Counted from the stretch's first letter, positions 32,301 through 36,401 are shown. The stretch: DNA of 64,000 bases from an uncultured Prevotellaceae bacterium (GCA_946185285.1 CAMHIS010000004.1:1-64000), one strand, 5' to 3'. A program made the numbers and translations. Notes: a model not told the origin generated them from the sequence alone.

Positions 32301-34780
32301 CCAAGACCTACGGCCACGTCACCGTGAACATCAGCGGCGGCACCATCGGCCACGACAGCATCTGGACACAGCAGTACGGCGGCAACGTCTTCGGCGGCAG
32401 CATGGGCCGACTCACGCACCTCGACAACACGGTCAACCCGATATGGCCGCAGCTGGGCCAGGTGAAGACTACCGAGATCAACATCACCGGCGGCACCATC
32501 AAGCGCAACGTCTATGGCGGCGGTGAGTTCGGCAGCGTCCGCGACAGTGCCTACGTGAACATCGGCGGCCGTAAGAATGCCGACGGCACCATCACCGCCG
32601 AGGGCAGTCCCGTCATCGAGCGCGATGTCTACGGCGGCGGCTACGGCAGCAAGGACACCCTCTCGCAGACCTTCATCACGCCCGTCAGCGGTATGACCTT
32701 CCGCTACACGCCGATGCAGTGGGCCGGCCTCGTGGGCATCAGCACCCACGTCAACATGCTGGGCGGCTGGGTGAAGAAGAGCATCTACGGCGGCGGCGAG
32801 CTGGCCTCGGTGGGCATCATCAACTACCTTGTCGAGCAAAAGGCTGACGGTGACTACACCTATTTCGGAACTGTCGACAGCCTGCAGGGCAAGAAGTTCT
32901 CCTACAGCAAAATTGAGAAACATGACGACGAGAACGACGGCTTCTACCTGAGCTGGCCTTACAAGTTCGAACATTTCTCTGGATACGATGGCTCGACGCA
33001 CGTAGCCATCCGCGGCGGACGACTCGGACTCACCGGTAAGGACTTCATGGGACCGTTTAACGCCGATGGCAAGGCCATCAGCCTGGCGGACGGTCATGAA
33101 CTGACTGATTCAGAAAAGAAAGAAGCCCGACTTGACAACGGCGACGTCTACGGCGGCAGCAAGGGCTTTGCCGACGACCGCTACTACGAGGGCTTCAGCG
33201 CCAACGTCGGGTCGACGGAGGTCATCATTGAGTATCCTGACTCCTGTACGGCCAACCCGGACAACTACAAAGACTTGAACAAGTGGTGTATTGCCGGTGC
33301 CGTCTATGGCGGCGGCGAGAACGGCCACGTCCTCGGCGACACTCACCTGACGCTCACCAACGGTCTGATAGGCCACTCCCTCTACGGCGGCGGTTCCGGT
33401 AAGGGACAGTTCGAGCAGAGGCTGCTGAAGGTTAAGGTTGATCCGGAATCTACGAATCCCAATGACTCTACTATCGTCAACATCTACAGTATCACCGCCG
33501 GCAAGGTCTATGGCAATACACATATCGACATGACGGGCGGCTACGTGGTGCGTAACATCTACGGCGGCGGCAACATGGGCTCCATTGGTAAGGGTAACTA
33601 CGCCGGAGCACCGGACGACTATTCAACGAAGAGCCCTGGCGGCGGCTACGGCGAGAAGATTTCGACCAACCTGTGGGACAACGTGTCGGACAACAGCAAG
33701 GCCTTCCTCAACAGCGGCCAGACGCACGTGACGATTACCGGCGGCCAGGTGGGCTATGTTGACACCGAGAAGCCTGCCGACAGCATGAAGGACGGCCTGC
33801 CCTACGGCAACGTCTTTGGCGGCTGCCGAGGCGAGTCGGCACCCAACATCACCGAGACGCCGCGCTTCCTCTACAGTCCGCAGTTCTTCTCTGGCTATAC
33901 CAACAAGTCCAACGTCACCATCGGTACTGAAGGTCAGGACAACAGCAAGGCCGGACAGAAGGGCAAGGCACCGCTCATCATCGGCTCCGTCTTCGGCGGC
34001 GGTCAGGACGGTCATGTGCGTCAGGATACATACGTCACCGTCAACAGCGGACAGATTGGTCTGTCGCTGGACGGCACGGACTTGGATACCCTGAACAACA
34101 GTAAGACCAATCTGAACGTCCTGGGACCACTCTACAACGACGACGAGACGGTCAATCCTCAGTGGCTGTACCGAGGCAACGTCTTCGGCGCAGGCTCCGG
34201 TATCGGCCAGTACCAGTTCGACTTCACATACGACGGTGACTTTGACGACACTGTTAAATATGGTGTAGACCGTGTGACCGGTGACTCTGTCGACGTTAAC
34301 GAGACGGGCTACAGCACCTCAGCCGGTTCGGTGACGCGCTTCACCAATGTCAACGTCAAGGGTGGCATCATCTACCGTAACGTCTACGGCGGCGGCTCGC
34401 TCGCCAGCGTCGGTCCGGCTAAGATTCCGGCTACCAGAATCGATGCCTGGCATCCCGAGGACACGATTGCCAACCATCGTGACAGCGTCGGCTGGCAGTC
34501 ACTCAACTCGGTCACCATCGGCGGACTGGTGGTCGACGGTAAGGTCGTCAGACCTCAGATCGGCGACGCCGCCAGTGTGAACGCCGGCTACGGCGGCAAC
34601 ATCTTCGGCGGTGGCCGTGGTGAACTGAGCATCGGCGACAACTATGGCACGTCTGTCTGGACGAAGGTGTACATCAAGAATGGCGCCAACATCTTAGGCA
34701 ACATCTTCGGCGGCGGCGACAACGGTACCGTCTATAAGGACACCGACGTACAGATAGGTGAACCGAAGAATGGGGATTAG
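14348..34780 (+). CDS. Giant secreted YGGGN-repeat protein (about 6,810 aa)
   Basis: A single uninterrupted ORF of about 6,810 codons, roughly 700 kDa. The ATG at 14348 (MTQYNRRDMKNE) is preferred over the TTG at 14324. A signal peptide follows: basic RQRLLRR, a hydrophobic core LLFLLVIYGS, and cleavage after ATSAMA (about residue 43). The rest consists of units V(Y/F)GGGN-x-A-x-V-x-G-x-T-x-V-N-I-x-G-G-x-I. By eye, 39 unit cores occur in the first about 1,490 residues, roughly one per 38 residues, which extrapolates to about 170-180 in all. This pattern of short strands and glycine turns suggests a very long beta-solenoid. Superrepeats occur on a scale of 1-6.5 kb. No C-terminal sorting domain, membrane segment or catalytic domain was seen; it ends VQIGEPKNGD. 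Adhesin or matrix protein is inference. Confidence 0.85.
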   Translation: MTQYNRRDMKNEIVLKPTTRQRLLRRLLFLLVIYGSVATSAMAGVVIKGNVYGGGNAASVGTTGQGDSAVVNISNPDATVWGQVYGGCNSEGSVIGTAVVNITAGIVGKPDTIQNVVFGGGKGQNTLVEGSVVVNIGKTVGDSATIWGHVYGGSALGNVNAEKLQNDSLARVGDSTTVVNIISGTIVGDIYGGGLGFKDEHDSIAANVYGRVTVNIGTGTVDAAGFATSTAGNATIGRSVYGCNNLNGTPKDSVFVNVYKTAHTKANRYPQGITTLEKLDSLVGNTGEHYRDSFAIAAVYGGGNQASYSPKDDTDTTTVHVYACEENTIHTLYGGGNAADATNVKVIIDGGFIDRVFGGGNGYSATGNHNNPNGEDYNPGADISGSATTEIHGGLFRQIFGGSNQWGNVAKVALSIDNESHCTELIHESFGGANEAEIRSDVTTTLACSQNKIGTFYGGSNMADINGNVTLNVEGGTYLNVFGGSKGTKSTAADISGDVTLNLYGGTMTNAFGGSDVNGNITGKITVNVLDKGGDCGLQVDSIYGGGRDAAYTPTTPGAYPEVNLIHGKISGNVFGGGLGSSAIVTSNPKVTVGYVARTSAMVDSLVALAGASFNDTVVVRGDVYGGGSAAAVTGKATVILQDSCCSVSNLFGGGKAAGVSDSTWVTMTAGTVTNAVYGGCNTSGTVGGAPTVTVTGGTIGTAYASAPTSMDDVRQVLFGGGKGKDTDVTGKITLNVGTKTGSDYAGTAHIYGNVYGGSENGKVSNVDVFLYGDTIHGNVFGGGYDTDASLAHGDTLARHAHAADTVSVVLDGTLLDRSNAFMAQIFGCNNKSGTPQGPVTVHVMRTVGSAKDEGTPVENRNVYDIAAVYGGGNMADYVPRGLNDSTRVIIDGCNSTSIENVYGGGNAAAVSATEVIIMGAYIINNVFGGGNGAGYMDPPTNSIPNPGANVGSYISGTDSIPYGTGRAVTRLLGGNINSVFGGSNTKGNIHGGAKVYTINEDSSLGSNCRLNVGKVYGGGSQADMAGGTEIVLSCMPDDWIGEIYAGAKSADVGNDVSLTITSGKFGRVFGGNMSSGKIDGSIIVNIEENPECETPIVIGELYGGGFEAPYSVYGYGENGQLLGKDSVGALPTPYPGPIVNVRSFTSIGNIYGGGYGETATVVGEPTVNINEVLVADTVKAYNPADDRNKPSFIDSVNVTLYPHTAGTIGVIGNVFGGGNAAKVIGATHVNVSTGDSRYNDGSQLKVRFESTGDIHEVAGADIRGNVYGGGNLADVTDSTYVTINGGTIAKNVFGGGKGVADNFTCDKAMVGVNDSGEGQNPDSDDNKNKGTHVTISNGTVNGSVYGGGEVGRVEWNTHVTIGVENGTSEPVIEGSVFGAGAGVETHGYSALVRGNSTVDVQGNARVKGNVYGGGEKASGGRYYVKGFGDNPEESRPANYDDIPDGMPYKSKSGGSCTVNILGYAVIGPDAKATATAGHVFGAGKGVEPHFIAGISYRIDNTGNPETFNIESKYLEYLQTLALVINTHVNIGDDVTVKGNVYGGSESGFVQDSTNVNILGGTIGTDTLGNVFGGGKGLDDFAEAGIVKGNTKVTIGGSTTTSVNGNVYGGGELGDVSEKTEVIISGGTIAKNVYGGGKGKGDNFTCDKAMVGINDEGKNVEDPGDDEYKDKGTHVTISNGTIGTLDHDTLVVGTGNVYGGGEVGRVEWNTQVEIGVDDGTPTIYGDVFGAGAGLKTHGYSALVRGNSTVTIDGSAEIRKNVYGGGEIATVGRYWVKNINNKDSNGNIIPAANPVPVDLPSGMPYKQQSGGICRVTVQGNAQIGPANGNATATAGHVFGAGKGVSELYDADTSKKMTADRGLVGFDDDPNKTAEEEYYEFLQTLALASYTNVNIEESAIVKGSVYGGSESGFVQDSTDVNILGGTIGTDTLGNVFGGGKGFAEFAESGKVKGNTKVTISDGTMRGNVYGGGELGDVGTINKANINNYVWTDSTGICAVIITGGQVGPDSGNGDVDHGNVFGAGKGSISSFECEKAMVDSTRVSISGDGTVKRNVYGGGQLGRVEHNTGVTIGSASGNDAPEISGDVFGAGAGVGTHGYSALVRGNANVLVQGKAKVRGNVYGGGEIASVGKYWVTGVNYGDLPHPEIPVELSDEAHTGMPYAAREGGKCIVIVKGGAQIGPGDGATEDAGHVFGAGKGVIDNYNNTENDPNRSSRMNDQHRYVYFNNRDAYLLFLETLALATDTYVEINDTAKVKGSVYGGSGYGFVQQNTDVRIKGGTVGNVYGGGKGLTTFAEAGKVKGSTSIKMTSGNVLGSMFGGCNASGTIVEDVAIDITGGTIGAGIAADSTINGNKSIPTLTYTSKAEVHGGGYGEKTYVKGNVTVNIGARTGRDSTAECSGTAVIYGDVYGGGALGHVNAYDSLGLKYNAAKKTIISLNKGDIYGNVYGGGLGNDATRAYVGGDVEVTQYDVAYYTSYETTGSDTDLPIPMTGRIFGCNNLNGTPQGNVTVEVWKTRRLDNGDHKEENYEIQAVYSGGNRAEYEPSDGKKTQVKIHGCPDTMIESVYGGGNAADVPASMVSIFGAREIESVFGGGNGSEKTKQADGTWAAPKAANIKGDANVILYGGNIRSVFGGSNTTGNIGGTATVTDMTEQNGGTQLGECDLRILNVYGGGRSADMEGDVNLFITGCNTKESVENIYGGSYSAKINGNVTLTVTGGVFYKVFGGNDQGGHINGRITVNLEEADNCKPLIISNLYGGGNEANYPGAGASQESGTITVNIKSCTRIDNVYGGALNANVKGNTNLNINLTKGAWAGKDFILPSQYKGTHDIPNIKNNTIENAIGTIGNVYGGGDNGKIIGNTNVNIGTETEVFVVDTSVVAGTNVRGKYAYGTYTLIDKDSTAVEDGHYYVKKTVDGARITGNVFGGGKLADVGDYEVVTNNGQKTDNILVVGHTNVNICAVGDSIRDDANQATGELSYTSRNFSGEGKLVEIGGDVYGGGEGVADDFRCGKAMVTGSTNVHIGNGTVTGSVFGGGKVGRVEQSTTVMVGLTPETGEKSAPVIRGNVFGAGKGVETHGYSALVRGNSTVTIQQKAKVGESVYGGGELASVGRYSVADSAYHSTHPDVGIGMPYSLANPNSGNCYVIVRDSAEIGPDHMQMPESKGNVFGAGKGIIPFKDTKDPKRMLPTDKYEVYGTDTVGYLKYAETLALATKAEVTIGGDAFVKGSVYGGSENGHVQHDTKVMIQDHCQIGAGYDYSQKKLKAKYAATDFVHPDAITDANFLAECNHWPYGKNNYVPYDKYADTAGYTSYASTTGDDGHTYYGNVFGGGSGREPYAPGKWHWEAGSVGGNATVEISGGHILTNVYGGNELTNVEDTCRVTMTGGTIGVPRTLDSIAVHPLTCYLFGAGKGDQRVFFNKQTNVKDVIVDVSGGIIYGSVFGGGEDGHVIRNAKVNIKPGAWIGTWGTSYVDGNVFGGGRGFAGDAYTAGNVADSVVVNITGGTMLGSIYGGGRLGSVGYDMVDAGNGRYGEMSDNLNRGHVVMNISGGKIGNKYEFKSIANNIKIDEAYRKTNHIPSTELDSLNRLTHTKGGNVYAGGMGRFTKLNGDSISLANDGIDWTKLGNVKSTKLSISDSTWIMGNVYGGGELGAVTDSTVIKVTGGVIGTEITAAAPDSTTHAAGTEVAYTFGSIYGGGMGMVMHDKRDNHGGDVASNTHVSISGDDTKVRASVFGGGEMATVGGDTYVDISDGKIGRNEVYTTDDANQGYVKFGGATMGNVFGGGKGHVDHTFAGLVKGNTNISISGGSIYHNVYGGGAIGSVGTFDVAKGHPYIPNGLPLAPWKSGGTARITITGGTIGISGRDNGMVFGSSRGGIAQPVPTTLGSTSVDKDPYDKVAWVYDTEVTIGKSGSAGPNIKGSVYGGGENGHNAHNALVNVYSGNIGIFDGESWYTLTNATAAAEAKVTRGNVYGAGCGTDTYTDSQGKKHHNLWAGIVSVNTEVNVRGGHVARNVYGAGSMGSVGTIISDIDSEAKWHKTATDDDKETYYGFGLSWPIEIEYVDMTGLARVNVADSAIVEGSVYGAARGKVDIEENDITRHRYVEAKFANVRQTEVNIGEKGTPVIKEDVFGGGEDGHVYDNAVVYIHNGTVAHSVYGGGKGEGTYMATLWEPKDGAENDISQHQPKSSPESIHSMVAGKVYGNTTVTILGGHVGWFVYGGGNLGSVGKGNYAGGADDYATGGYGELPEDATANLWTVERDSTMAWHFLNSGVATVNLFGGEIGTYKGEETANFDPVDQLPYGSVFGGSRGKSAMDVGQRSPRYRYVPDFFLGYVNKAVINVGDTSATATGDGPKIYGSIYGGGQDGHVRNSTHINLFKGEVTGHQIDAAARSGHVFGAGSGIGTYLDTDGKQKVSFASGSVTGTTTIEVYDGAKIKGNIWGGGAMAAIGPPKMGTDEGKEPSGTRKSFSYTKVDVKGGEIGGTIYGASRGPSAAFRKSKFTDIDVPYDSTKFATDIWSEVIVRGGTIGGSVYGGGESGQVKCGVNVNILGGKIGSDVYGGGALAHTNTSNLKQDRTTHQWGWSDSGKTTGLYTTTVNLLGGTIQGNAYGGALGRRKVDDPVVTPVEAKVYGDIKVNLNGIEKTDSASIRSVKEDVKSWLVPTTNGHHQVNSTRRGAAVGRVFGCNNLNGSPQGKVRVHVFATQKDSTDNIITKYPKFGKRADYTLDSLSSLTALAGRMNLDVSSYSAVVTSAANDSLRRLAFNTMIDAIAVKKYDVRGVYGGGNLAAYMPMGPNPGTDGNGGIIHNNDLTKQSTDVIIDGCELTSIYQVYGGGNAAPVPAAHLVVNGTYEIDEAFGGGNGADSYWVVEGNDTVWYQNPGANVGYKDFTEVVKDASHDGKTEATAYLQSDVSTALTPEMRKAGFSYGDQSTAGVATTIINGGKIHVVYGGSNKRGNISTTALSQYEGASDCPMDVDETYGAGKDAPIDGVIDMRLKCAKGVKEMFGGSKNSDVNSDINLKITNGSSLERVFGGNNTSGAVNGSITVTIEEGGCEPIRIKELYAGGYLAPYSIYGYAQDGRGGYKVDTIDYGGTIGKIEQRIPITKSEYDTLYKPMYERLLEIDLGKMGCSGTVPTEAQIQAILSDNSTDSTKRVATLEYVAIRDLLASLPKKHPRINVISATRIDTIYGGGYQAIVVGNPRVNVNMTNGKVEVTETADGKFVDASGTEYPAETVDTNLVATLPIGTIGHIFGGGNMANIDGNTFVEIGTGEWLNQNDQREMLGTITVNAKDTTMLFTYDDSRQKWTYTQESGDSIVINGVKTARIDTIAIDATPTPFRRAATITGNVFGGGRGVADNFFCDKAMIGTDGAGVDKDFNDIPDYLEGNTSVTIANGRVKGNVYGGGEIGRVEKNTTVTIGLEDDAGEPVIEGDVYGAGKGVETHGYSALVRGNPTVIVQGKAKVGHSVYGGGQTASVARYKVVGGSPVALANSTSGNCKVIVRGEAEIGPDSMVMTKPGGPDDTGYVFGAGKGVIPGDSSYIDKDHMPKRMILRGDDHTDALQGKTWEYVYPDDPTNKNIWEYFPNDSIYLSFIETLALSSKTDVTIGGHAFIKGAVYGGSENGLVQYDTHVRIQDSCQIGNGYVQMDEDGTLLDTPMAMNRRYTAQEWKEGRLIMGDDDRPALRELVGTRLYQHSLPECASWPYEAPYAPYDRLADADGLYPDGTDARGGRISASDGHTFYGNVFGGGSGLYPYKPGKWHRAAGLVRGNTVVDVTGGHILTSLYGGNEMTDVGTYSKDSHGELTVPDTCGMCTVNMVGGTLGVPRTLGQIAAHPVTCYLFGAGKGDTRTFFNTWTNVDSVKINISGNARIYGSTFGGGEDGHILGSAVTNIGLPVTLNIDGKDSVFTERGVLIGTTGYSYVDGNVFGAGRGFSGEAITAGSVGGNVEVNIGGGTMLGSIYGGGRLASVGIGFNTTDNVEYGSFTNDVPGDSTKTYGHVTVNISGGTIGHDSIWTQQYGGNVFGGSMGRLTHLDNTVNPIWPQLGQVKTTEINITGGTIKRNVYGGGEFGSVRDSAYVNIGGRKNADGTITAEGSPVIERDVYGGGYGSKDTLSQTFITPVSGMTFRYTPMQWAGLVGISTHVNMLGGWVKKSIYGGGELASVGIINYLVEQKADGDYTYFGTVDSLQGKKFSYSKIEKHDDENDGFYLSWPYKFEHFSGYDGSTHVAIRGGRLGLTGKDFMGPFNADGKAISLADGHELTDSEKKEARLDNGDVYGGSKGFADDRYYEGFSANVGSTEVIIEYPDSCTANPDNYKDLNKWCIAGAVYGGGENGHVLGDTHLTLTNGLIGHSLYGGGSGKGQFEQRLLKVKVDPESTNPNDSTIVNIYSITAGKVYGNTHIDMTGGYVVRNIYGGGNMGSIGKGNYAGAPDDYSTKSPGGGYGEKISTNLWDNVSDNSKAFLNSGQTHVTITGGQVGYVDTEKPADSMKDGLPYGNVFGGCRGESAPNITETPRFLYSPQFFSGYTNKSNVTIGTEGQDNSKAGQKGKAPLIIGSVFGGGQDGHVRQDTYVTVNSGQIGLSLDGTDLDTLNNSKTNLNVLGPLYNDDETVNPQWLYRGNVFGAGSGIGQYQFDFTYDGDFDDTVKYGVDRVTGDSVDVNETGYSTSAGSVTRFTNVNVKGGIIYRNVYGGGSLASVGPAKIPATRIDAWHPEDTIANHRDSVGWQSLNSVTIGGLVVDGKVVRPQIGDAASVNAGYGGNIFGGGRGELSIGDNYGTSVWTKVYIKNGANILGNIFGGGDNGTVYKDTDVQIGEPKNGD
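18240..31200 (+). repeat. Five copies of the THGYSALVRGN module
   Basis: A module of roughly 0.8-1 kb with the same order of motifs (VADNF/DKAM, THVTISNGT, YGGGE(V/I)GRVE, VFGAG, THGYSALVRGN, VYGGGE, then HVFGAGKG, LETLAL or LQTLAL, VYGGSESGFVQ). The THGYSALVRGN motif is at about 18,503, 19,553, 20,628, 23,563 and 30,646. The first three copies are tandem at about 1.05-kb spacing. Confidence 0.85.
21820..34780 (+). repeat. Two tandem ~6.5-kb superunits in the giant gene
   Basis: The FGCNNLNG landmark at about 21,823 and 28,376 opens two colinear superunits. In both it is followed by THGYSALVRGN (23,563; 30,646), PGKWH (about 24,350; 31,597), GVPRTL (about 24,506; 31,793), GGGEDGHV or GGGEDGHI, and KGNYAG (about 27,017; 33,592). 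Related FGCNN landmarks also occur near 15,060 and 16,828. The two superunits are diverged but clearly homologous. Confidence 0.8.
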
Positions 34781-34812
34781 TGACTCGCTACACCGCAAGC
34801 TGAGTTAATTCG

Positions 34813-34853
34813 CGAAATCCGTGCCAAGAAAAAGCTATTTGGCACGGATTTCG
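34813..34853 (+). terminator. Terminator after the giant gene
   Basis: A perfect 15-bp stem, CGAAATCCGTGCCAA (34813-34827) with TTGGCACGGATTTCG (34839-34853), an 11-nt loop and a following T-rich tail, 33 bp after the stop codon. Confidence 0.8.
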
Positions 34854-34914
34854 TTTATTGATAAAAATCGGTCACATCCGTCACCACCGCGAATGCAGTT
34901 GATAGTCAGAATGA

Positions 34915-35115
34915 TACGCAGTGACGGATATTGGTGACGGGTGACGGATGATGGGGACGGATGACTGATGCACGGCGGGGACGGATAGAAGCTGATGTTC
35001 ACGGACGGTGAATGTTTGTTCACTGACGGTGAGCCCTGCGGACGGCACAGACGACTGGCCGATTTCTCACCGTGCAGTCATCTATCCGTCATCCATCACC
35101 GCTATCCGTCACACC
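34915..35115. repeat. Palindromic GACGG element with a TGTTTG centre (element A)
   Basis: Repeats of GTGACGGAT/GACGG at 34921-34976 are mirrored imperfectly by ATCCGTCA repeats at 35070-35112. The centre is TTCACGGACGGTGAA (34998-35012), TGTTTG, TTCACTGACGGTGAG (35019-35033). The same centre design, with the same TGTTTG spacer, occurs at 51453-51488. It looks like a small non-autonomous repeat element. No gene lies here. Confidence 0.6.
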
Positions 35116-35356
35116 GTAACCTGCTGACAACGAGAACGATAGACGGAAAGTGACGGAATGAGGGATAAACGGTTAGAGACCCTCGTCCGCCAGGCCGCAC
35201 AATGGTATACTGCTGGCGCACACGTTCCTGCACGCCAATAGTAGTATAGCCCACCTTCAGGATGCCCTTCAGTTGTGGGTCGTATTTATCCTCATACGCA
35301 TAGATCATCGGAGCCGACTCCGACTTGCGTGGGAAATAATATTGAGTTGTTGCCAT
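35102..35356 (-). pseudogene. GIY-YIG (T5orf172-like) protein, N-terminal fragment
   Basis: The start MATTQYYFPRKSESAPMIYA followed by LKGILKVGYTTIGVQERVRQ matches the N-terminal GIY-YIG/T5orf172-like segment of much larger Bacteroidetes helicase or nuclease proteins. Similarity is lost after QQYTIVRPGG, and the remaining 25 codons run into the palindromic element next to it. It is therefore a truncated gene. An inverted repeat, GCCATAAC (35352-35359) with GTTATGGC (35371-35378), overlaps the start codon. Confidence 0.6.
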
Positions 35357-35387
35357 AACCTTGTCATTTTGTTATGGCGCTCAATGA

Positions 35388-35825
35388 CTAAAGTTCTTCG
35401 GGGAAATATTTGGAAAGGAAGTCGTGTGGTTCCAACACCTCAACAGTATCTGCAAACACGAAGTCCTTGACGTTGCGTGTCACGATGACTTTTGCCCCAG
35501 CTTGTTCGGCAGCAAAAAATTGTAGAGCATCTTCAAAGTCTTTGGCTTCGATGGCTAATGCCCTGTCAACCGCTTGTTCGCCAACGGGAACAATAGAATA
35601 AAACTCTCTACTAAGTTTCATTATCTTATAGAAATCCTGTAGAGGTATGGTTTTCCTCGTGCTATATTTTATATTGGCTATAGACAAATCAGAAACTTGC
35701 ATATCAACACATCGATTTGCAGCCAATCTAAAAATGGCGTGAGCTTCCTTCACCCCTACTGGTCTCCTCTCTATGAAATCAAGGAAAACGTTTGTGTCGA
35801 TAAATACTGTCAGCTTATTGCCCAT
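35388..35825 (-). CDS. PIN-domain toxin (VapC-like)
   Basis: A 145-residue PIN-domain protein. The first strand carries the conserved acid in FIDTNVFLDFIERR (D10). A second acidic cluster lies in IEAKDFEDALQFFAA, and the last part has IVTRNVKDF, matching the TRN/D motif of PIN ribonucleases. Such toxins cleave RNA, often tRNA or rRNA. The start overlaps the end of the upstream antitoxin-like gene by 11 bp, the normal order for this class. The length and the EVLEPHDFLSKYF ending fit the Bacteroidetes PIN subgroup. Confidence 0.85.
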   Translation of the reverse strand: MGNKLTVFIDTNVFLDFIERRPVGVKEAHAIFRLAANRCVDMQVSDLSIANIKYSTRKTIPLQDFYKIMKLSREFYSIVPVGEQAVDRALAIEAKDFEDALQFFAAEQAGAKVIVTRNVKDFVFADTVEVLEPHDFLSKYFPEEL

Positions 35826-36072
35826 ACTTCTCTAACAAATATTCTTCCTTGTCCTTCTTGAAGTCAACCGTCTGGCAAGCAGAAAAAGCACCGCATAATT
35901 TGTCCACCAACTCCAGGCGTCTCTTTTGGTCAGGGGTCAATACTTCTTCATTTTCCGCTGGCTTTACTATCTGCCTCACATATAGCCACATGTCTTTCAC
36001 CTTCTCTTCGCTGGAGTCATCCATCTGATTGATCATGTGAACCATATCATTCTTCATTTCACGTACAGTCAT
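35815..36072 (-). CDS. Antitoxin partner of the PIN toxin
   Basis: An 85-residue protein starting MTVREMKNDMVHMINQMDD. The start is chosen 27 nt downstream of the -7 box; longer forms would begin inside the promoter. A helical N-terminus (residues 1-30) is followed by a charged C-terminus (KKDKEEYLLEKYGQ) likely to bind the toxin. It overlaps the toxin start by 11 bp. Antitoxin function is inferred from this arrangement; the fold is not clear from sequence. Confidence 0.75.
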   Translation of the reverse strand: MTVREMKNDMVHMINQMDDSSEEKVKDMWLYVRQIVKPAENEEVLTPDQKRRLELVDKLCGAFSACQTVDFKKDKEEYLLEKYGQ

Positions 36073-36098
36073 AATTGCATATTGTTTAATAATCGTTG

Positions 36099-36130
36099 CA
36101 AAGATAACGACTTTCCACGAAACTTCCAAA
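36099..36130 (-). promoter_or_regulatory. Promoter of the PIN toxin-antitoxin pair
   Basis: On the minus strand TTTG (36127-36130), a 20-nt spacer and TATCTTTG (36099-36106): a full match to the Bacteroidetes consensus. Confidence 0.7.
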
Positions 36131-36183
36131 CTTTCCAATCAAAAACTTGTCAAAGAGCGCCTGTGTTATTATTTTTTTTCTTC

Positions 36184-36249
36184 TTATTCCATCGGGCGAA
36201 TCATCGACTCGATGAACTGGATTTCCTCATCCGTCAGGCCGTACTTCGT
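36184..36249 (-). pseudogene. C-terminal fragment, restriction-modification-like
   Basis: The minus strand reads KYGLTDEEIQFIESMIRPME and a stop, like the tail of Eco57I/TaqI-type methyltransferase-restriction proteins (weak recognition from memory). Nothing of the gene body remains. Instead a full promoter (TTTG 36278-36281, 19 nt, TACCTTTG 36251-36258) abuts the fragment, marking a deletion or insertion breakpoint. Confidence 0.4.
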
Positions 36250-36341
36250 GCAAAGGTACAAAGAAAAAACATAAAAACAAATATCGGCAAATTTTTATGC
36301 CTGAAAACGCGCATTTAGTCCGGCTAAACGGCACAATAAAC

Positions 36342-36379
36342 ATCGCCGCCTCACGGGATAGAACCCGAGAGGCGGCGAT
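36342..36379 (-). terminator. Terminator after exuT
   Basis: ATCGCCGCCTC (36342-36352) pairs with GAGGCGGCGAT (36369-36379). The loop holds a further CGGG/CCCG pair. It lies 22 bp beyond the exuT stop, and AT-rich sequence follows on the minus strand. Confidence 0.75.
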
Positions 36380-36401
36380 TATTGTTACGAAGGTATGAGG
36401 C

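Noticed and set aside
31976-33097. 373-codon minus-strand ORF inside the giant gene, and similar ones at 15266-16048, 24269-25063 and 27731-28426
   Set aside because: Their composition (Ala, Val, Asp-rich) is what GGC/GTC/AAC repeats give in reverse frames; no domain is recognisable.
14348-34780. Regularly spaced repeats considered as a CRISPR array
   Set aside because: The repeats are protein-coding, in frame, imperfect and of variable spacing, and no cas genes are present.
4764-34780. The two large secreted proteins as one gene split by the ATPase genes
   Set aside because: The second has its own start and signal peptide and the first ends at a repeat boundary with a stop, as the second does; two separate genes is the simpler reading.
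34778-34860. Type IX sorting domain at the end of the giant protein
   Set aside because: The protein ends VQIGEPKNGD directly after a repeat unit; no beta-sandwich or conserved tail motif like that of the M6 protease is present.
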